A stretch of DNA of 38,703 nucleotides. It comes from Phenylobacterium sp. (GTDB lineage Bacteria; Pseudomonadota; Alphaproteobacteria; Caulobacterales; Caulobacteraceae). Positions 15,771 to 23,968 of this stretch are shown in pieces; the first letter of the stretch is position 1; every line of letters starts with the position of its first letter. The position numbers and the translations under genes are program-made. Under the pieces are notes generated by a model, which saw only the letters and a program-made list of their open reading frames with translations, was not told the origin of the DNA and did no database searches. The stretch covers positions 1 to 38,703 of the forward strand of contig NZ_JAURWM010000363.1 in the NCBI RefSeq assembly GCF_030654915.1, in the 5' to 3' direction.

Positions 15771-16733
15771 TCAGACGCCGGCGCGGATCAGGTCGTGAAT
15801 GCGCAGAATGCCGACCGGTTTGCCGCCGTCGATCACGAATAGGACCGTCACCATCGGCAGTGGGTCGCTCATCAGGGCGAGCGCCTCGGAGGCCAGCATG
15901 CCGGGCGGTGCGGATTTTTTCGGGCCAGGCGTCATCACCTGGCCGGCCGTGTGAGTCATCAGGCCGTCGATGTGGCGGCGCAGGTCGCCGTCAGTGATCA
16001 CCCCTTGCAGGGCGCCGTCCGGGCCGGTGACGCCGACGATGCCGAAGGCCTTGCTGGTCATCACCAGCAGCGCCTCGGTCATCGGCGTGTCCTGCGAGAC
16101 CAGCGGCAGCTCGCCGGCGCCGTGCATCAGGTCGCCGACCGTGCGCAGCATGGCGCCGAGCTTGCCGCCGGGGTGGAAAGTCTTGAAGTCCTTGGCCGTG
16201 AAGCCGCGGCGCTCCAGCAGGGAGACGGCCAAAGCGTCGCCGAGCGCGATCTGGAGGGTCGTCGACGTGGTCGGCGCCTTGACCTCCGCGGTCACCTCGG
16301 CCGCGTCTGCCAGCTGCAACACGACGTCGGCGGCCAGGCCGAGCGGGCTGTCTGGCGCGGCGGTCAGGGCGATCAGCGGAATGTGGAAGCGGCGGGAATA
16401 GGCCAGGATGTCGGCCAGTTCCTGGTTCTGGCCAGACTTCGACAGCGCCAGGATCACGTCGCCGTCGGCGATCATGCCGAGGTCGCCATGGCTGGCCTCG
16501 TTGGCGTGGACGAAGAAGGCCGGGGCGCCGGTGGAGGCGAAGGTGGCGGCGATCTTCTTGGCCACGTGGCCGGACTTGCCGATGCCGGTGCAGATAATTC
16601 GGCCCTTGGCGGCGAACAGCAGATCGACGGCCTTGGCGAAGGCCTCGCCGAGTGTGTCGGCCTGCAGCTTCAGGGCGTCGGCCTCGGTGGTCAGCACCCG
16701 GCGGCCCACGGCGATGGCGTCAAAATCAGTCAT
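15771..16733 (-). CDS. kdsD: KpsF/GutQ-type sugar-phosphate isomerase (arabinose-5-phosphate isomerase), SIS plus CBS pair
   Basis: About 320 residues. The N-terminal SIS domain shows IICTGIGKSGHVAKKIAATF, FFVHANEASHGDLGM and LSKSGQNQEL, matching KdsD, which interconverts ribulose-5-P and arabinose-5-P, the first step to KDO in LPS. HPGGKLG closes the SIS domain; two CBS motifs follow (VGVTGPDGALQGVITDGDLR and FVIDGGKPVGILRIHDLI). The start at 16733 (MTDFD) fits the family. An alternative ATG at 16766 would add 11 residues and overlap the upstream stop as ATGA. It is likely cotranscribed with the small membrane gene before it. Confidence 0.9.
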   Translation of the reverse strand: MTDFDAIAVGRRVLTTEADALKLQADTLGEAFAKAVDLLFAAKGRIICTGIGKSGHVAKKIAATFASTGAPAFFVHANEASHGDLGMIADGDVILALSKSGQNQELADILAYSRRFHIPLIALTAAPDSPLGLAADVVLQLADAAEVTAEVKAPTTSTTLQIALGDALAVSLLERRGFTAKDFKTFHPGGKLGAMLRTVGDLMHGAGELPLVSQDTPMTEALLVMTSKAFGIVGVTGPDGALQGVITDGDLRRHIDGLMTHTAGQVMTPGPKKSAPPGMLASEALALMSDPLPMVTVLFVIDGGKPVGILRIHDLIRAGV

Positions 16734-16762
16734 TGGCCCGGCATCCTGGAAGGCGGAGGCTG

Positions 16763-17008
16763 TCATTTGGTGGGTGAGATCGCTTGGGTCTGAGCGTCGG
16801 CCACCGCATTTCGGGCCGCGTTCAGCCGTTGTTCGGAGGCTTTTGTCTCCCGATCCATCGCCGCTTTCACCGCCGCCGTCTGCTGGATGGGCGTATGGCC
16901 GAATGGGGGCGGGGAGCGGTCGCCCAGGCCCTGGGGCCAGACGGCGGCCAAGACCACCATGGCGACGAACAGGGCCGCGATCAGGGGAAAGAACAGGCGA
17001 TCGATCAT
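16763..17008 (-). CDS. Small membrane-anchored protein, unknown
   Basis: A protein of 81 residues with an N-terminal membrane segment (LFFPLIAALFVAMVVLAAVWP), a proline-rich linker (DRSPPPFGHTP), and a polar, likely helical C-terminal part (QTAAVKAAMDRETKASEQRLNAARNAVADAQ). I recognise no family. The first ATG is at 17008. The stop overlaps an alternative kdsD start, so it appears to lead the kdsD operon. Its place suggests an envelope role, but nothing in the sequence proves it. Confidence 0.65.
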   Translation of the reverse strand: MIDRLFFPLIAALFVAMVVLAAVWPQGLGDRSPPPFGHTPIQQTAAVKAAMDRETKASEQRLNAARNAVADAQTQAISPTK

Positions 17009-17110
17009 CAAGGTTCATATAGCCGCGCCGGCCCGCAGGGGCTAGCGGACCTTGACGCTGGGGTCCGTGCGCCTTAGCCCGCTCGCATCCCTCCAAAGGA
17101 GCGCAGCGCT

Positions 17111-17824
17111 TTGCCGACCCTGATCCTTCTCCGCCACGGCCAGAGCCAGTGGAACCTCGAAGACCGCTTCACCGGCTGGGTGGACGTGGATCTGACGCCG
17201 GAAGGCGAGGCCCAGGCCCGCAAGGGCGGCGAACTCATCAAGGCCGCGGGCCTGCAGATCGACCGCGCGTACACCTCGGTTCAGACCCGCGCGATCCGCA
17301 CCTTGTGGCTGGCCCTGGCCGCCGCGGGCCAAGCCTTCGTGCCCGAGACCAAGGACTGGCGTCTGAACGAGCGCCACTATGGCGGGCTGACCGGTCTGAA
17401 CAAGACCGAGACGGCGGCCAAGCACGGCGAGGAGCAGGTGAAGATCTGGCGCCGGTCCTATGACACCCCGCCGCCGCCGCTCGCGGCCGGCGGTGAGTTC
17501 GACTTCGCCAAGGACCGTCGCTACGCCGGCGCCGTCCTGCCGGACACCGAGAGCCTGAAGACCACGCTGGAGCGGGTCGAACCCTACTGGAACGCTGAGA
17601 TCGCGCCGCATCTGGCCGCCGGCGAAACCCTGCTGATCGCCGCCCACGGCAACTCGCTGCGCGCGATCGTGAAGCTGCTGTACGGGCTGAGCGCCGAGGG
17701 GATCATGGCCGTTGAGATCCCCACGGGAAATCCGCTGCTGATCGAACTCGACGCTAACCTTAAGCCGGTCGCGGCGCGCTATCTCGACGAGAGCCGCGCG
17801 ACGCCCTTGCCGTCGGTGGCATGA
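17111..17824 (+). CDS. gpmA: 2,3-bisphosphoglycerate-dependent phosphoglycerate mutase
   Basis: Glycolytic/gluconeogenic enzyme of 237 residues that interconverts 3- and 2-phosphoglycerate. The phosphohistidine motif is [10 protein letters not shown] near residue 10, with [23 protein letters not shown] and the second histidine in [14 protein letters not shown]. The start is TTG, supported by AAGGAG nine bases upstream and by the conserved N-terminus PTLILLRHG. The stop overlaps the next gene as ATGA, so a deaminase-like protein is cotranslated. The small-membrane/kdsD operon is divergent, with 102 bases between. Confidence 0.95.
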   Translation: MPTLILLRHGQSQWNLEDRFTGWVDVDLTPEGEAQARKGGELIKAAGLQIDRAYTSVQTRAIRTLWLALAAAGQAFVPETKDWRLNERHYGGLTGLNKTETAAKHGEEQVKIWRRSYDTPPPPLAAGGEFDFAKDRRYAGAVLPDTESLKTTLERVEPYWNAEIAPHLAAGETLLIAAHGNSLRAIVKLLYGLSAEGIMAVEIPTGNPLLIELDANLKPVAARYLDESRATPLPSVA

Positions 17825-18270
17825 TCGACTCAGACGATCAGGATCATATGGGCCGCGCCATCGCCCTGGCGCGGACCCATCTTGGCCAGACCGGCGACAA
17901 TCCCAGCGTCGGCTGCGTCATCGTCAAGGACGGCGTTGTGGTCGGCGAGGGCGTGACCGCGGTGGGCGGGCGGCCGCACGCTGAAGAGCAAGCTCTTGAT
18001 CAGGCCGGAGAAAAGGCCAAAGGGGCGATCGCCTATGTGACCCTCGAGCCCTGCGGCGCCCGCTCCTCGGGCGCGCCTTCTTGCTCGCAGCGTCTGGCTA
18101 GCAGTGCGGTGGCCGAGGTGGTCGTAGCCTGTGAAGACGCTTCGGTGCTGGCGGCGGGCCAAGGGGCCGAGCGGCTGCGCGCGGCCGGGATCAAGGTCAG
18201 GCTCGGAGTGCTGGAGGTGGAGGCTTCCGGCCTCTATGTCGACTACTCGCCGCAGCGAAATTCACCATAG
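17821..18270 (+). CDS. RibD-like zinc deaminase domain protein
   Basis: A single-domain protein of 149 residues from the cytidine-deaminase fold. The zinc and proton-shuttle motif is HAEEQAL (His53, Glu55), with Cys78 in LEPCG and Cys88 in PSCSQ. The spacing and [15 protein letters not shown] resemble the deaminase half of RibD (riboflavin synthesis), but the reductase domain is absent. It could be a stand-alone pyrimidine deaminase or act on another nucleotide. It overlaps gpmA by ATGA, an unusual partner with no obvious metabolic link. Confidence 0.8.
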   Translation: MIDSDDQDHMGRAIALARTHLGQTGDNPSVGCVIVKDGVVVGEGVTAVGGRPHAEEQALDQAGEKAKGAIAYVTLEPCGARSSGAPSCSQRLASSAVAEVVVACEDASVLAAGQGAERLRAAGIKVRLGVLEVEASGLYVDYSPQRNSP

Positions 18271-18336
18271 CGGAAAGGCCGCGTTAAGAGCGGCGCGCCT
18301 AGGATCGACCAGCAATACGGGAGTTCCAAGTTCCGA

Positions 18337-19596
18337 ATGTCCGCCCAGCCTGCGCCCACCCAGGAGCTACGCAAGATCGACCAGCAAGAGCTGGAGGCGA
18401 TCTGCGCCAAGCACGACCGCCTGTGGACCTCGAAGCCTGGTGGCGCTCGCGCCGTCTTTTCGTGGAAGGATCTGACGGGCCTCGACCTGCGCGGCAAGAA
18501 CCTCTGCGATGCAGAATTGACCGGTGCGATCCTCGCCAATTGCCAGATGCAGGGCATCCGGCTCGATCACGCCAATCTGTTCGGCGCCGATCTGCAAGGC
18601 GCCGACATGACCGACGCCTCGCTGCGCCGCGCCGACCTGCGCGCCGCCTGCCTGCGGGGCGCCAATCTCACCGGCGCCGACCTGTTCGAGGCTGATTTGC
18701 GCGAGGGCGCCATCGCGGTCGGCGACCGCGACAAGGGCCTGCGGGTGCTGGAGCACGTCAACCGGGTTGGCGAGGCCTCGGGCGCGATCCTCGCCGGCGC
18801 TAACCTCGAACGCTCGCGGCTGTCGGGAATCATGGCCGTCAAGGCCGACTTCAGCGACGCCATCCTGAAGGACGCCAAGCTGGTCCGGGCCAATCTGAAG
18901 CAGGCGAACATGTCCGGCGCCAACATGGCCGGCGCTGACCTGTCAGGCGCGGACTTGGCCGGCGCGGACATGCGCGACGTCATCCTGGTCGGCGCCAAGA
19001 CCTTCGCCTGGAATGTCAGCCAAGCCGACATGCGCGGCGTGCTGACCGACCAGCCTTCCGGCAAATCGGTCGAGGACCTACCCTACAAGATCATGATCCG
19101 CGACCACGCCCGGTGGTGTGAAACCGGCGGCGCCGAAGGCACGCCTTCGGTGTTCGACAACGCCGACCTGCGGGCGCTGGAGACCATCCGCGGCTTCAAC
19201 CTGACGGCGCTATCGGCCAAGGGCGCGGTGTTCTACGGCCTCGACATGGAAGGCGTTCAGCTTCAGGGCGCCCAGCTTGACGGCGCCGATCTGCGCAACT
19301 GCAACCTTCGGCGCGCCGACCTGCGTGGCGCGCGGCTGATCGGGGCCAAGCTGTCGGGAGCTGATTTGCGCGACGCCCAGATGGGGCCGCTCCTGCTCGG
19401 CGCCGACCGCACCCTGCCGTGCAACCTCACCGGGGCGAAACTCAAGAACACCGATCTGGCGCGGGCCGACTGCCGGCACGCCATTTTCGTCGACGCCGAT
19501 CTGTCGCGCGCCAACTTCACCAACGCCCAGGTACGCCAGGCCAATCTGACCAACGCCCAGAAATGGGGCACGCGGGGCCTTGAAGGCTTCATCTGA
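18337..19596 (+). CDS. Pentapeptide repeat protein, first of a tandem pair
   Basis: A protein of 419 residues dominated by A(D/N)LxX pentapeptides, which fold as a right-handed four-sided beta-helix. Repeats run at about 45-235 and 275-415. Between them is a conserved non-repeat insert with RWCETGGAEGTP (259-270). The N-terminus (IDQQELEAICAKHDRLW, then KPGGARA) is also shared with the next gene. No signal peptide is seen, so it should be cytoplasmic. Some pentapeptide proteins mimic DNA and bind gyrase, but nothing here shows that. Gene 19691 is a clear paralogue. Confidence 0.88.
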   Translation: MSAQPAPTQELRKIDQQELEAICAKHDRLWTSKPGGARAVFSWKDLTGLDLRGKNLCDAELTGAILANCQMQGIRLDHANLFGADLQGADMTDASLRRADLRAACLRGANLTGADLFEADLREGAIAVGDRDKGLRVLEHVNRVGEASGAILAGANLERSRLSGIMAVKADFSDAILKDAKLVRANLKQANMSGANMAGADLSGADLAGADMRDVILVGAKTFAWNVSQADMRGVLTDQPSGKSVEDLPYKIMIRDHARWCETGGAEGTPSVFDNADLRALETIRGFNLTALSAKGAVFYGLDMEGVQLQGAQLDGADLRNCNLRRADLRGARLIGAKLSGADLRDAQMGPLLLGADRTLPCNLTGAKLKNTDLARADCRHAIFVDADLSRANFTNAQVRQANLTNAQKWGTRGLEGFI

Positions 19597-19690
19597 CGCT
19601 AGCTTCACCGCAGTGCGGTAAGCTTAACGGTTCAGTCGGCATTACGGTGTTATGCATCGTCCTCCATCAGATTTGGAAGGAGACGCTGTC

Positions 19691-20971
19691 GTGAGCGGCC
19701 CCGGGTTACTCGGAAGACGAAAACTCTCGCAGGGTGAGGTCGACATGATCGTCGCCGCCCACGAGCGATTTGTTTCGGGACGGCCGGGGGGCAAGCGCGC
19801 CTCTCTCCGCTACGTGGACATATCCGACTGCGTGCTGTCCGGGCGCAATCTCGCCGACGCCGACATATCGGCCTCCATTCTGGACGGCGGGAAGCTGGTG
19901 GGAACCAAGCTTGATCGCGCCACCCTGTTCGGCTCGGACCTGCGCAAGGCCGATCTGACCGGCGCGAGCCTGGTGCGGGCCGATCTTCGCGGCGCATGCC
20001 TTCGCGGTGCCAACCTGACCCAGGCCGATCTGACCCAGGCCGACTTCAGGATTGGCCAGGTCGCCGTGCCTCATCCGGTCAAGGGGCTGTCGGCGACCTC
20101 GCACGAGCATCGACACGGGCAACTCGACGCCGCGGTGTTCGCCGGCGCGACCCTCGATGAGTCGCAGATGGAGGATGTCACCGCCTTTGCGGCTGACTTC
20201 ACCGACTGCTCGATGAAGGGCGCGAAGCTGTCGCGGGCCAATTTCAAGGACGCCAATCTCTCCGGGGTGATCTTCGACGGCGCCGAAGTCGGCGGGGCGA
20301 ACTTCGAGGGCGCGAACCTTTCTTACGCGGTGATGACCGATGTCGACCTGCGTGGGGTCCGCACGTCCTCGACCACCGATCAAACGGGGCTCATCGCCAC
20401 ACCTACGCCCGAGGCGATCGCGCGCGCGCCCCAACTTCTTGCCATGCTGCAGGCCAACCACCTTTGGTGCCAGACCGGAGGTCGCGAGGGTCAGCCGGCC
20501 AATCTCGATGGAGAAGATCTGCGACCGCTGCACGGCAAGCTGCGCGGATTGCGCCTCAGCGCCTGCTCGATGAAGGGCGCGATCATGGTCGGGCTGGATC
20601 TGACCGGGGCCCAGATGCAGGGCGCCAACCTGGAGGGCGCCGATCTGCGCGGGGCGTGTTTCGCCGACTCCGATCTTCGCGGCATCCGCCTGGGTCAGGC
20701 CAATCTGGTTCGAGCCGACCTGCGCGACGCGGTGTTCGCCCCGCTGCCGATCAGCGCGGACCGAACGACGCCGGGCAATCTCACCAACGCCCAGATCCGC
20801 TTTGCTCATGCCGAGGGGTGCGACCTGACCGGGGCCGTGCTGGACGGAGCCGACCTGCGCGGCGCCGACTTCACCGGCGCCTATCTGGAGAATGCGAGCT
20901 TCAAGGACGCCCAGCTTCAGGCGGTGGTGGGACTGGAAGAGCCGCGGGCGCGTCGAATTCAGTTCATCTGA
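19691..20971 (+). CDS. Pentapeptide repeat protein, second of a tandem pair
   Basis: A 426-residue paralogue of the preceding gene. It keeps the same order: N-terminal helix region with RPGGKRA, a first repeat block, an insert LWCQTGGREGQP (258-269), a second block, and the near-identical stretch SADRTTPGNLTNA (ADRTLPCNLTGA in the first copy). The start is GTG: AAGGAG lies eight bases before it, and it aligns with the N-terminus of the first copy. An ATG at 19652 lies upstream of that ribosome site and would add 13 residues. Many changes between copies suggest an old duplication. Function unknown. Confidence 0.88.
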   Translation: MSGPGLLGRRKLSQGEVDMIVAAHERFVSGRPGGKRASLRYVDISDCVLSGRNLADADISASILDGGKLVGTKLDRATLFGSDLRKADLTGASLVRADLRGACLRGANLTQADLTQADFRIGQVAVPHPVKGLSATSHEHRHGQLDAAVFAGATLDESQMEDVTAFAADFTDCSMKGAKLSRANFKDANLSGVIFDGAEVGGANFEGANLSYAVMTDVDLRGVRTSSTTDQTGLIATPTPEAIARAPQLLAMLQANHLWCQTGGREGQPANLDGEDLRPLHGKLRGLRLSACSMKGAIMVGLDLTGAQMQGANLEGADLRGACFADSDLRGIRLGQANLVRADLRDAVFAPLPISADRTTPGNLTNAQIRFAHAEGCDLTGAVLDGADLRGADFTGAYLENASFKDAQLQAVVGLEEPRARRIQFI

Positions 20972-21019
20972 CGCGGCGGCGCCTCGTTATCCTGGCGCTA
21001 TCATCCAGGAGGCCAGGTC

Positions 21020-21787
21020 ATGGAAACCGTAAGCGTCGAGATTCGCGGCCGCACGGCGCTCGTCACCATCGAGCGTCCGGAGCGTCGCAACGCTGTCGAC
21101 GGGGCCACGGCCCAGGCGCTCTACGACGCGTTCAAGGCGTTTGACGCCGACGATGCGCTGGACGTCGCCGTTCTTCAGGGGCGAGGCGGAAGCTTCTGCG
21201 CCGGTGCCGATCTCAAGGGCGTCAGCGAAGGGCGCGGCAATCCTGTGCATGGCGAGGGCGACTTGGGACCGATGGGCTGCACGCGGCTCTCGCTCTCCAA
21301 GCCGGTCATCGCCGCGGTGGAGGGCCATGCCGTCGCCGGAGGCTTGGAGGTGGCGGCTTGGTGCGACCTGCGGGTCGCGGCCGAGGGTTCGGTGTTCGGG
21401 GTCTTCTGCCGGCGGTTCGGCGTGCCGCTGATCGATCTGGGCACCGTGCGGCTCCCGCGGTTGATCGGTCATTCACGCGCGATGGATCTCATCCTGACCG
21501 GCCGCCCGGTCGAGGCGCAGGAGGCCTATGCGATGGGCCTGGCCAACCGGCTCGCCCCGAGGGGCGAGGCCTTGGACCTCGCCATGGAGCTTGCGGCTCA
21601 GCTATCGGCCTTCCCGCAGGTGTGCCTGCGCAACGACCGCGCCTCGGCCATCGGCCAATGGTCGCTGGACTGGGACGCGGCGACCCGCCTGGAGATCGAG
21701 CTGGGCCGCGCCACCCTGCGCACCGGCGAGGGGATCGAAGGCGCGACCCGTTTTGTTTCCGGCCAGGGGCGGCACGGGAGGTTCTGA
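21020..21787 (+). CDS. Enoyl-CoA hydratase/isomerase (crotonase) family protein
   Basis: Crotonase-fold protein of 255 residues acting on an acyl-CoA. The oxyanion-hole segments are GRGGSFCAGADLKGV and HAVAGGLEVAAWCDLRVA. The usual second active-site stretch is changed to RRFGVPLIDLGTVRLPRLIG, and I do not see the glutamate pair expected in true hydratases. It may therefore be an isomerase or another crotonase type. A strong AGGAGG lies six bases before the ATG. It follows the pentapeptide pair by 48 bases, possibly in one transcript. Confidence 0.87.
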   Translation: METVSVEIRGRTALVTIERPERRNAVDGATAQALYDAFKAFDADDALDVAVLQGRGGSFCAGADLKGVSEGRGNPVHGEGDLGPMGCTRLSLSKPVIAAVEGHAVAGGLEVAAWCDLRVAAEGSVFGVFCRRFGVPLIDLGTVRLPRLIGHSRAMDLILTGRPVEAQEAYAMGLANRLAPRGEALDLAMELAAQLSAFPQVCLRNDRASAIGQWSLDWDAATRLEIELGRATLRTGEGIEGATRFVSGQGRHGRF

Positions 21788-21788
21788 G

Positions 21789-22160
21789 CTACCAGTCGTT
21801 CTTGCCGTTCACGTGTTCCACGGGCACGGCGGCGAGGTCGAAATCGTTGAACAGCCGGGCGTTCACGCCGATCTTGGGATTGGCGTAGTCGGGCTTGTAG
21901 TCGACCCAGTCGGGGCTTTCGCCATAGGTGGTGCAGCCACAGATTCCGCAAAAGTGGTGCTGGCCGAAATAGCCGCCCCATTGATAGGTCGAGACCCGGT
22001 CGCGGGCGGTCGTCAGCTTGAACTGCTCGGGCGTGTAATAGGCCCAGAGTCCGCCACGCTTGGCGCAATATGAACAATTGCAGCTGGTCACGCTGACCGG
22101 CGCCGCCGTCACCTCGAACTGGGTGGCGCCGCAGTGGCAGCTTCCCTTCAGGGCCTTCAA
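21789..22160 (-). CDS. GFA family zinc-binding protein (glutathione-dependent formaldehyde-activating type)
   Basis: A small protein of 123 residues with the cysteine pattern of the GFA family: GSCHCGATQFEV, CNCSYCAKRG and FCGICGCTTYG, which together hold two zinc ions. The family is named for Gfa, which speeds the joining of formaldehyde and glutathione, but most members have no proven activity. No ATG is available; a TTG start lies just after GGAGGAA and gives the usual N-terminus. The stop is one base from the crotonase stop on the other strand. Confidence 0.87.
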   Translation of the reverse strand: MKALKGSCHCGATQFEVTAAPVSVTSCNCSYCAKRGGLWAYYTPEQFKLTTARDRVSTYQWGGYFGQHHFCGICGCTTYGESPDWVDYKPDYANPKIGVNARLFNDFDLAAVPVEHVNGKNDW

Positions 22161-22227
22161 TTCCTCCGCCGTGAACCTGCGAGGGATCTAACGCCCGACT
22201 GCTGCCACCGTGCTGTCAGCGGCGATC

Positions 22228-22256
22228 AAAAAAAGGGCGGCGCTTGCGCGCCGCCC
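22228..22256 (-). terminator. Strong Rho-independent terminator (minus strand)
   Basis: On the minus strand GGGCGGCGC-gcaa-GCGCCGCCC is a perfect 9-bp stem with a tetraloop, followed by TTTTTTT. It would stop transcription coming from the small heat-shock gene before the GFA gene. Confidence 0.9.
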
Positions 22257-22285
22257 AGGATCCTACTTGGGGGAGGAAAGGGGTA

Positions 22286-22311
22286 GGGACGGCGCGATCG
22301 CGCGCCGTCCC
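22286..22311. repeat. Perfect 11-bp GC-rich hairpin
   Basis: GGGACGGCGCG and its complement (22286-22296 with 22301-22311) enclose an ATCG loop. No T-run follows. It lies between two terminators and may protect the 3' end of the transcript. Confidence 0.6.
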
Positions 22312-22321
22312 TTGGAGGGCA

Positions 22322-22352
22322 AAAGCCGCCTCGGGGGGGAGGTTAGGCGGCT
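22322..22352 (-). terminator. Terminator overlapping the Hsp20 stop codon
   Basis: AGCCGCCT and AGGCGGCT (22324-22331 with 22345-22352) form an 8-bp stem followed on the minus strand by TTTT. The stem includes the last two alanine codons and the first stop-codon base of the Hsp20 gene. Confidence 0.65.
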
Positions 22353-22798
22353 TTCTCGCCTTCGATCAGGTCAGGCTGGACCGAGGTGGTGATCTCGATC
22401 TGGCGGGGCTTCAGGGCCTCAGGCAATTCGCGCTTGAGGGAGATGGAGAGCAGGCCGTCGGCGAGCTTGGCCTCAGTCACCACCACATAGTCGGCGAGTT
22501 GGAACCGGCGCTCGAAGTTGCGCTCGGCCAGGCCGCGGTGGAGGAACCGGCGTTGGTCGTCGTTGGCGGCCTTGCGGCCTTGGACGGTCAGGAGGTTTTC
22601 CTTGACCTCGATGTTCAGTTCTTCGGGACGGAAGCCCGCGACCGCGATCTCGACGCGGTAGGCGTTCTCATCGGTGCGCTCGATATTGTAAGGCGGATAG
22701 CCGGCCGCGGCGTCGGCGCTGGCGGTTTCCAGCAGGGAGGCCAGGCGGTCAAAACCGACCACGGAGCGGTAGAGGGGGGAGAAGTCGATCGTACGCAT
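22343..22798 (-). CDS. Hsp20 family small heat-shock protein
   Basis: A small heat-shock chaperone (IbpA-like) of 151 residues that holds unfolding proteins in the cytoplasm. The alpha-crystallin domain spans about residues 35-130: YNIERTDENAYRVEIAVAGF, NLLTVQGRK, LHRGLAERNFERRFQLADYV and ADGLLSISLKRELPE. The N-terminus MRTIDFSPLYRSVVGFDRL is typical of class A sHsps. GAAGG lies eight bases before the ATG, and CTTG/CAAG just upstream could pair near it, as in RNA thermometers, but the stem is only 4 bp. No clear sigma-32 promoter was found. Confidence 0.93.
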   Translation of the reverse strand: MRTIDFSPLYRSVVGFDRLASLLETASADAAAGYPPYNIERTDENAYRVEIAVAGFRPEELNIEVKENLLTVQGRKAANDDQRRFLHRGLAERNFERRFQLADYVVVTEAKLADGLLSISLKRELPEALKPRQIEITTSVQPDLIEGEKAA

Positions 22799-23059
22799 GT
22801 CAGGTACCTTCTTGGCTTAAGCAAGGTTGCGTTGGTCAGGCGGCGTGCGACCCAAAAGCGGCCTCGCACATTGCCCGGAAGGCCCGGATGTCCAGCGCCT
22901 TCGAATGCTTAGGTGGGAGGTGGCGACCTGGGTTCAAGACCCCCGTCGCGGGACAATTTCAACTGTGGCCTCCAGCGAATGCTCAACTCGGCTTGCCAGC
23001 GGCGCAAGCGCCAGTAGGCTCCCGGCCACCGAGGAAACAGAACAAAGGCTCCGCCAGAG

Positions 23060-23905
23060 ATGTCCCATCGCAAAATCGCCCTGCTCGCCGCGCTCGCCGC
23101 GGTGATCTGCGTCGCCCAGCCTGCGGCTGCGGCCGAGGACCAAGCGCTAAAGGCCGCCATCGCCGGACCGCAGCGAAGCGCGGCCCATGTGGCGCGCGAC
23201 CCCGCGCGCCATCCCTACGAGTCCCTGGCCTTCTGGGGCCTCGCTCCGAAGAAGACCGTGATCGAGGTCTACCCCGGTTCGGGCTATTGGACCGAGATCC
23301 TCGCCCCCTACGCCAAGGCCACTGGCGGCGCCTATGTGGCGGGCGTCGCTGACACCGCCAATCCGAAGCTCTCGGAGGGCGCTCGCAAGGGCCGCGCCGA
23401 TTTTGAGGCGAAGTACGCCGACCAGGCCCGCTACGGAACAATTGGATATGTCGGCTTTGGCCCTGTCTCCGCGCCGCTCGGCGCGCCGGGCTCGGCCGAT
23501 GTCGTCATCACCGCCCGCAACGTCCACAACTGGATGGGGCAGGAGGGCATGGTGGATAAGGTCTTCAAGGACTTCTACGACGTCCTGAAGCCCGGCGGCG
23601 TCTTGGCCGTCGAGGAGCATCGTTCCGATCCCACCCGCGCCCAGGTTCCCGGCGCCAAGGATGGCTATGTCGCAACCGATTTCGTCATAGCCGCCGCCGA
23701 GAAGGCGGGCTTCAAGCTGGACGCCAAGTCTGAGATCAACGCCAATCCGAAGGACACCAAGGACCATCCGTTCGGCGTCTGGACTCTGCCGCCGGTGCGC
23801 AGTTCCTCTGCGGGCGGCGCCCCGGTCGATCCCAAGTTCGACCGCGCCAAGTATGACGCGATCGGCGAGAGCGACCGCATGACGCTGCGGTTCGTGAAGC
23901 CCTAG
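23060..23905 (+). CDS. Exported methyltransferase-like protein, first of a tandem pair
   Basis: A protein of 281 residues with a Sec signal peptide ([25 protein letters not shown], cut before EDQ). The rest has a class I SAM methyltransferase fold: motif I VIEVYPGSGYWTEIL (67-81), VVITARNVHNWMG and LKPGGVLAVEEHR. It belongs to the predicted methyltransferases annotated as COG4798-like; no substrate is known to me. Export is odd because SAM is cytoplasmic. The C-terminal region NPKDTKDHPFGVWTLPPVR is shared nearly word for word with the next gene, a paralogue 63 bases downstream. Confidence 0.82.
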   Translation: MSHRKIALLAALAAVICVAQPAAAAEDQALKAAIAGPQRSAAHVARDPARHPYESLAFWGLAPKKTVIEVYPGSGYWTEILAPYAKATGGAYVAGVADTANPKLSEGARKGRADFEAKYADQARYGTIGYVGFGPVSAPLGAPGSADVVITARNVHNWMGQEGMVDKVFKDFYDVLKPGGVLAVEEHRSDPTRAQVPGAKDGYVATDFVIAAAEKAGFKLDAKSEINANPKDTKDHPFGVWTLPPVRSSSAGGAPVDPKFDRAKYDAIGESDRMTLRFVKP

Positions 23906-23920
23906 GGCCATGCTTTGACC

Positions 23921-23955
23921 ATCGTCCCGGGTCACGCTACGCGGCCCGGGACGAT
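23921..23955. repeat. Inverted repeat between the two methyltransferase-like genes
   Basis: ATCGTCCCGGG and CCCGGGACGAT form a perfect 11-bp stem with a 13-nt loop. It ends 13 bases before the next ATG. With no T-run it may act as a transcript-processing site or be a short REP-type element. Confidence 0.6.
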
Positions 23956-23968
23956 ATCTAGGATTTGT

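Noticed and set aside
16734..17096. Much longer N-terminus for the KdsD-type protein
   Set aside because: The extra residues are proline- and arginine-rich without family likeness, and they overlap the small membrane gene on the same strand.
19600..19625. Small palindrome ACCGC-AGT-GCGGT between the pentapeptide genes as an operator
   Set aside because: The arms are only 5 bp in a GC-rich gap and no second copy is seen.
22799..22860. ROSE-type RNA thermometer and sigma-32 promoter for the Hsp20 gene
   Set aside because: Only a 4-bp stem forms near the ribosome site and no convincing -35/-10 pair was found.
22920..22950. GGGTTCAAGACCC looks like a tRNA T-arm
   Set aside because: Only three base pairs form in the stem, and no acceptor or anticodon arm is found around it.
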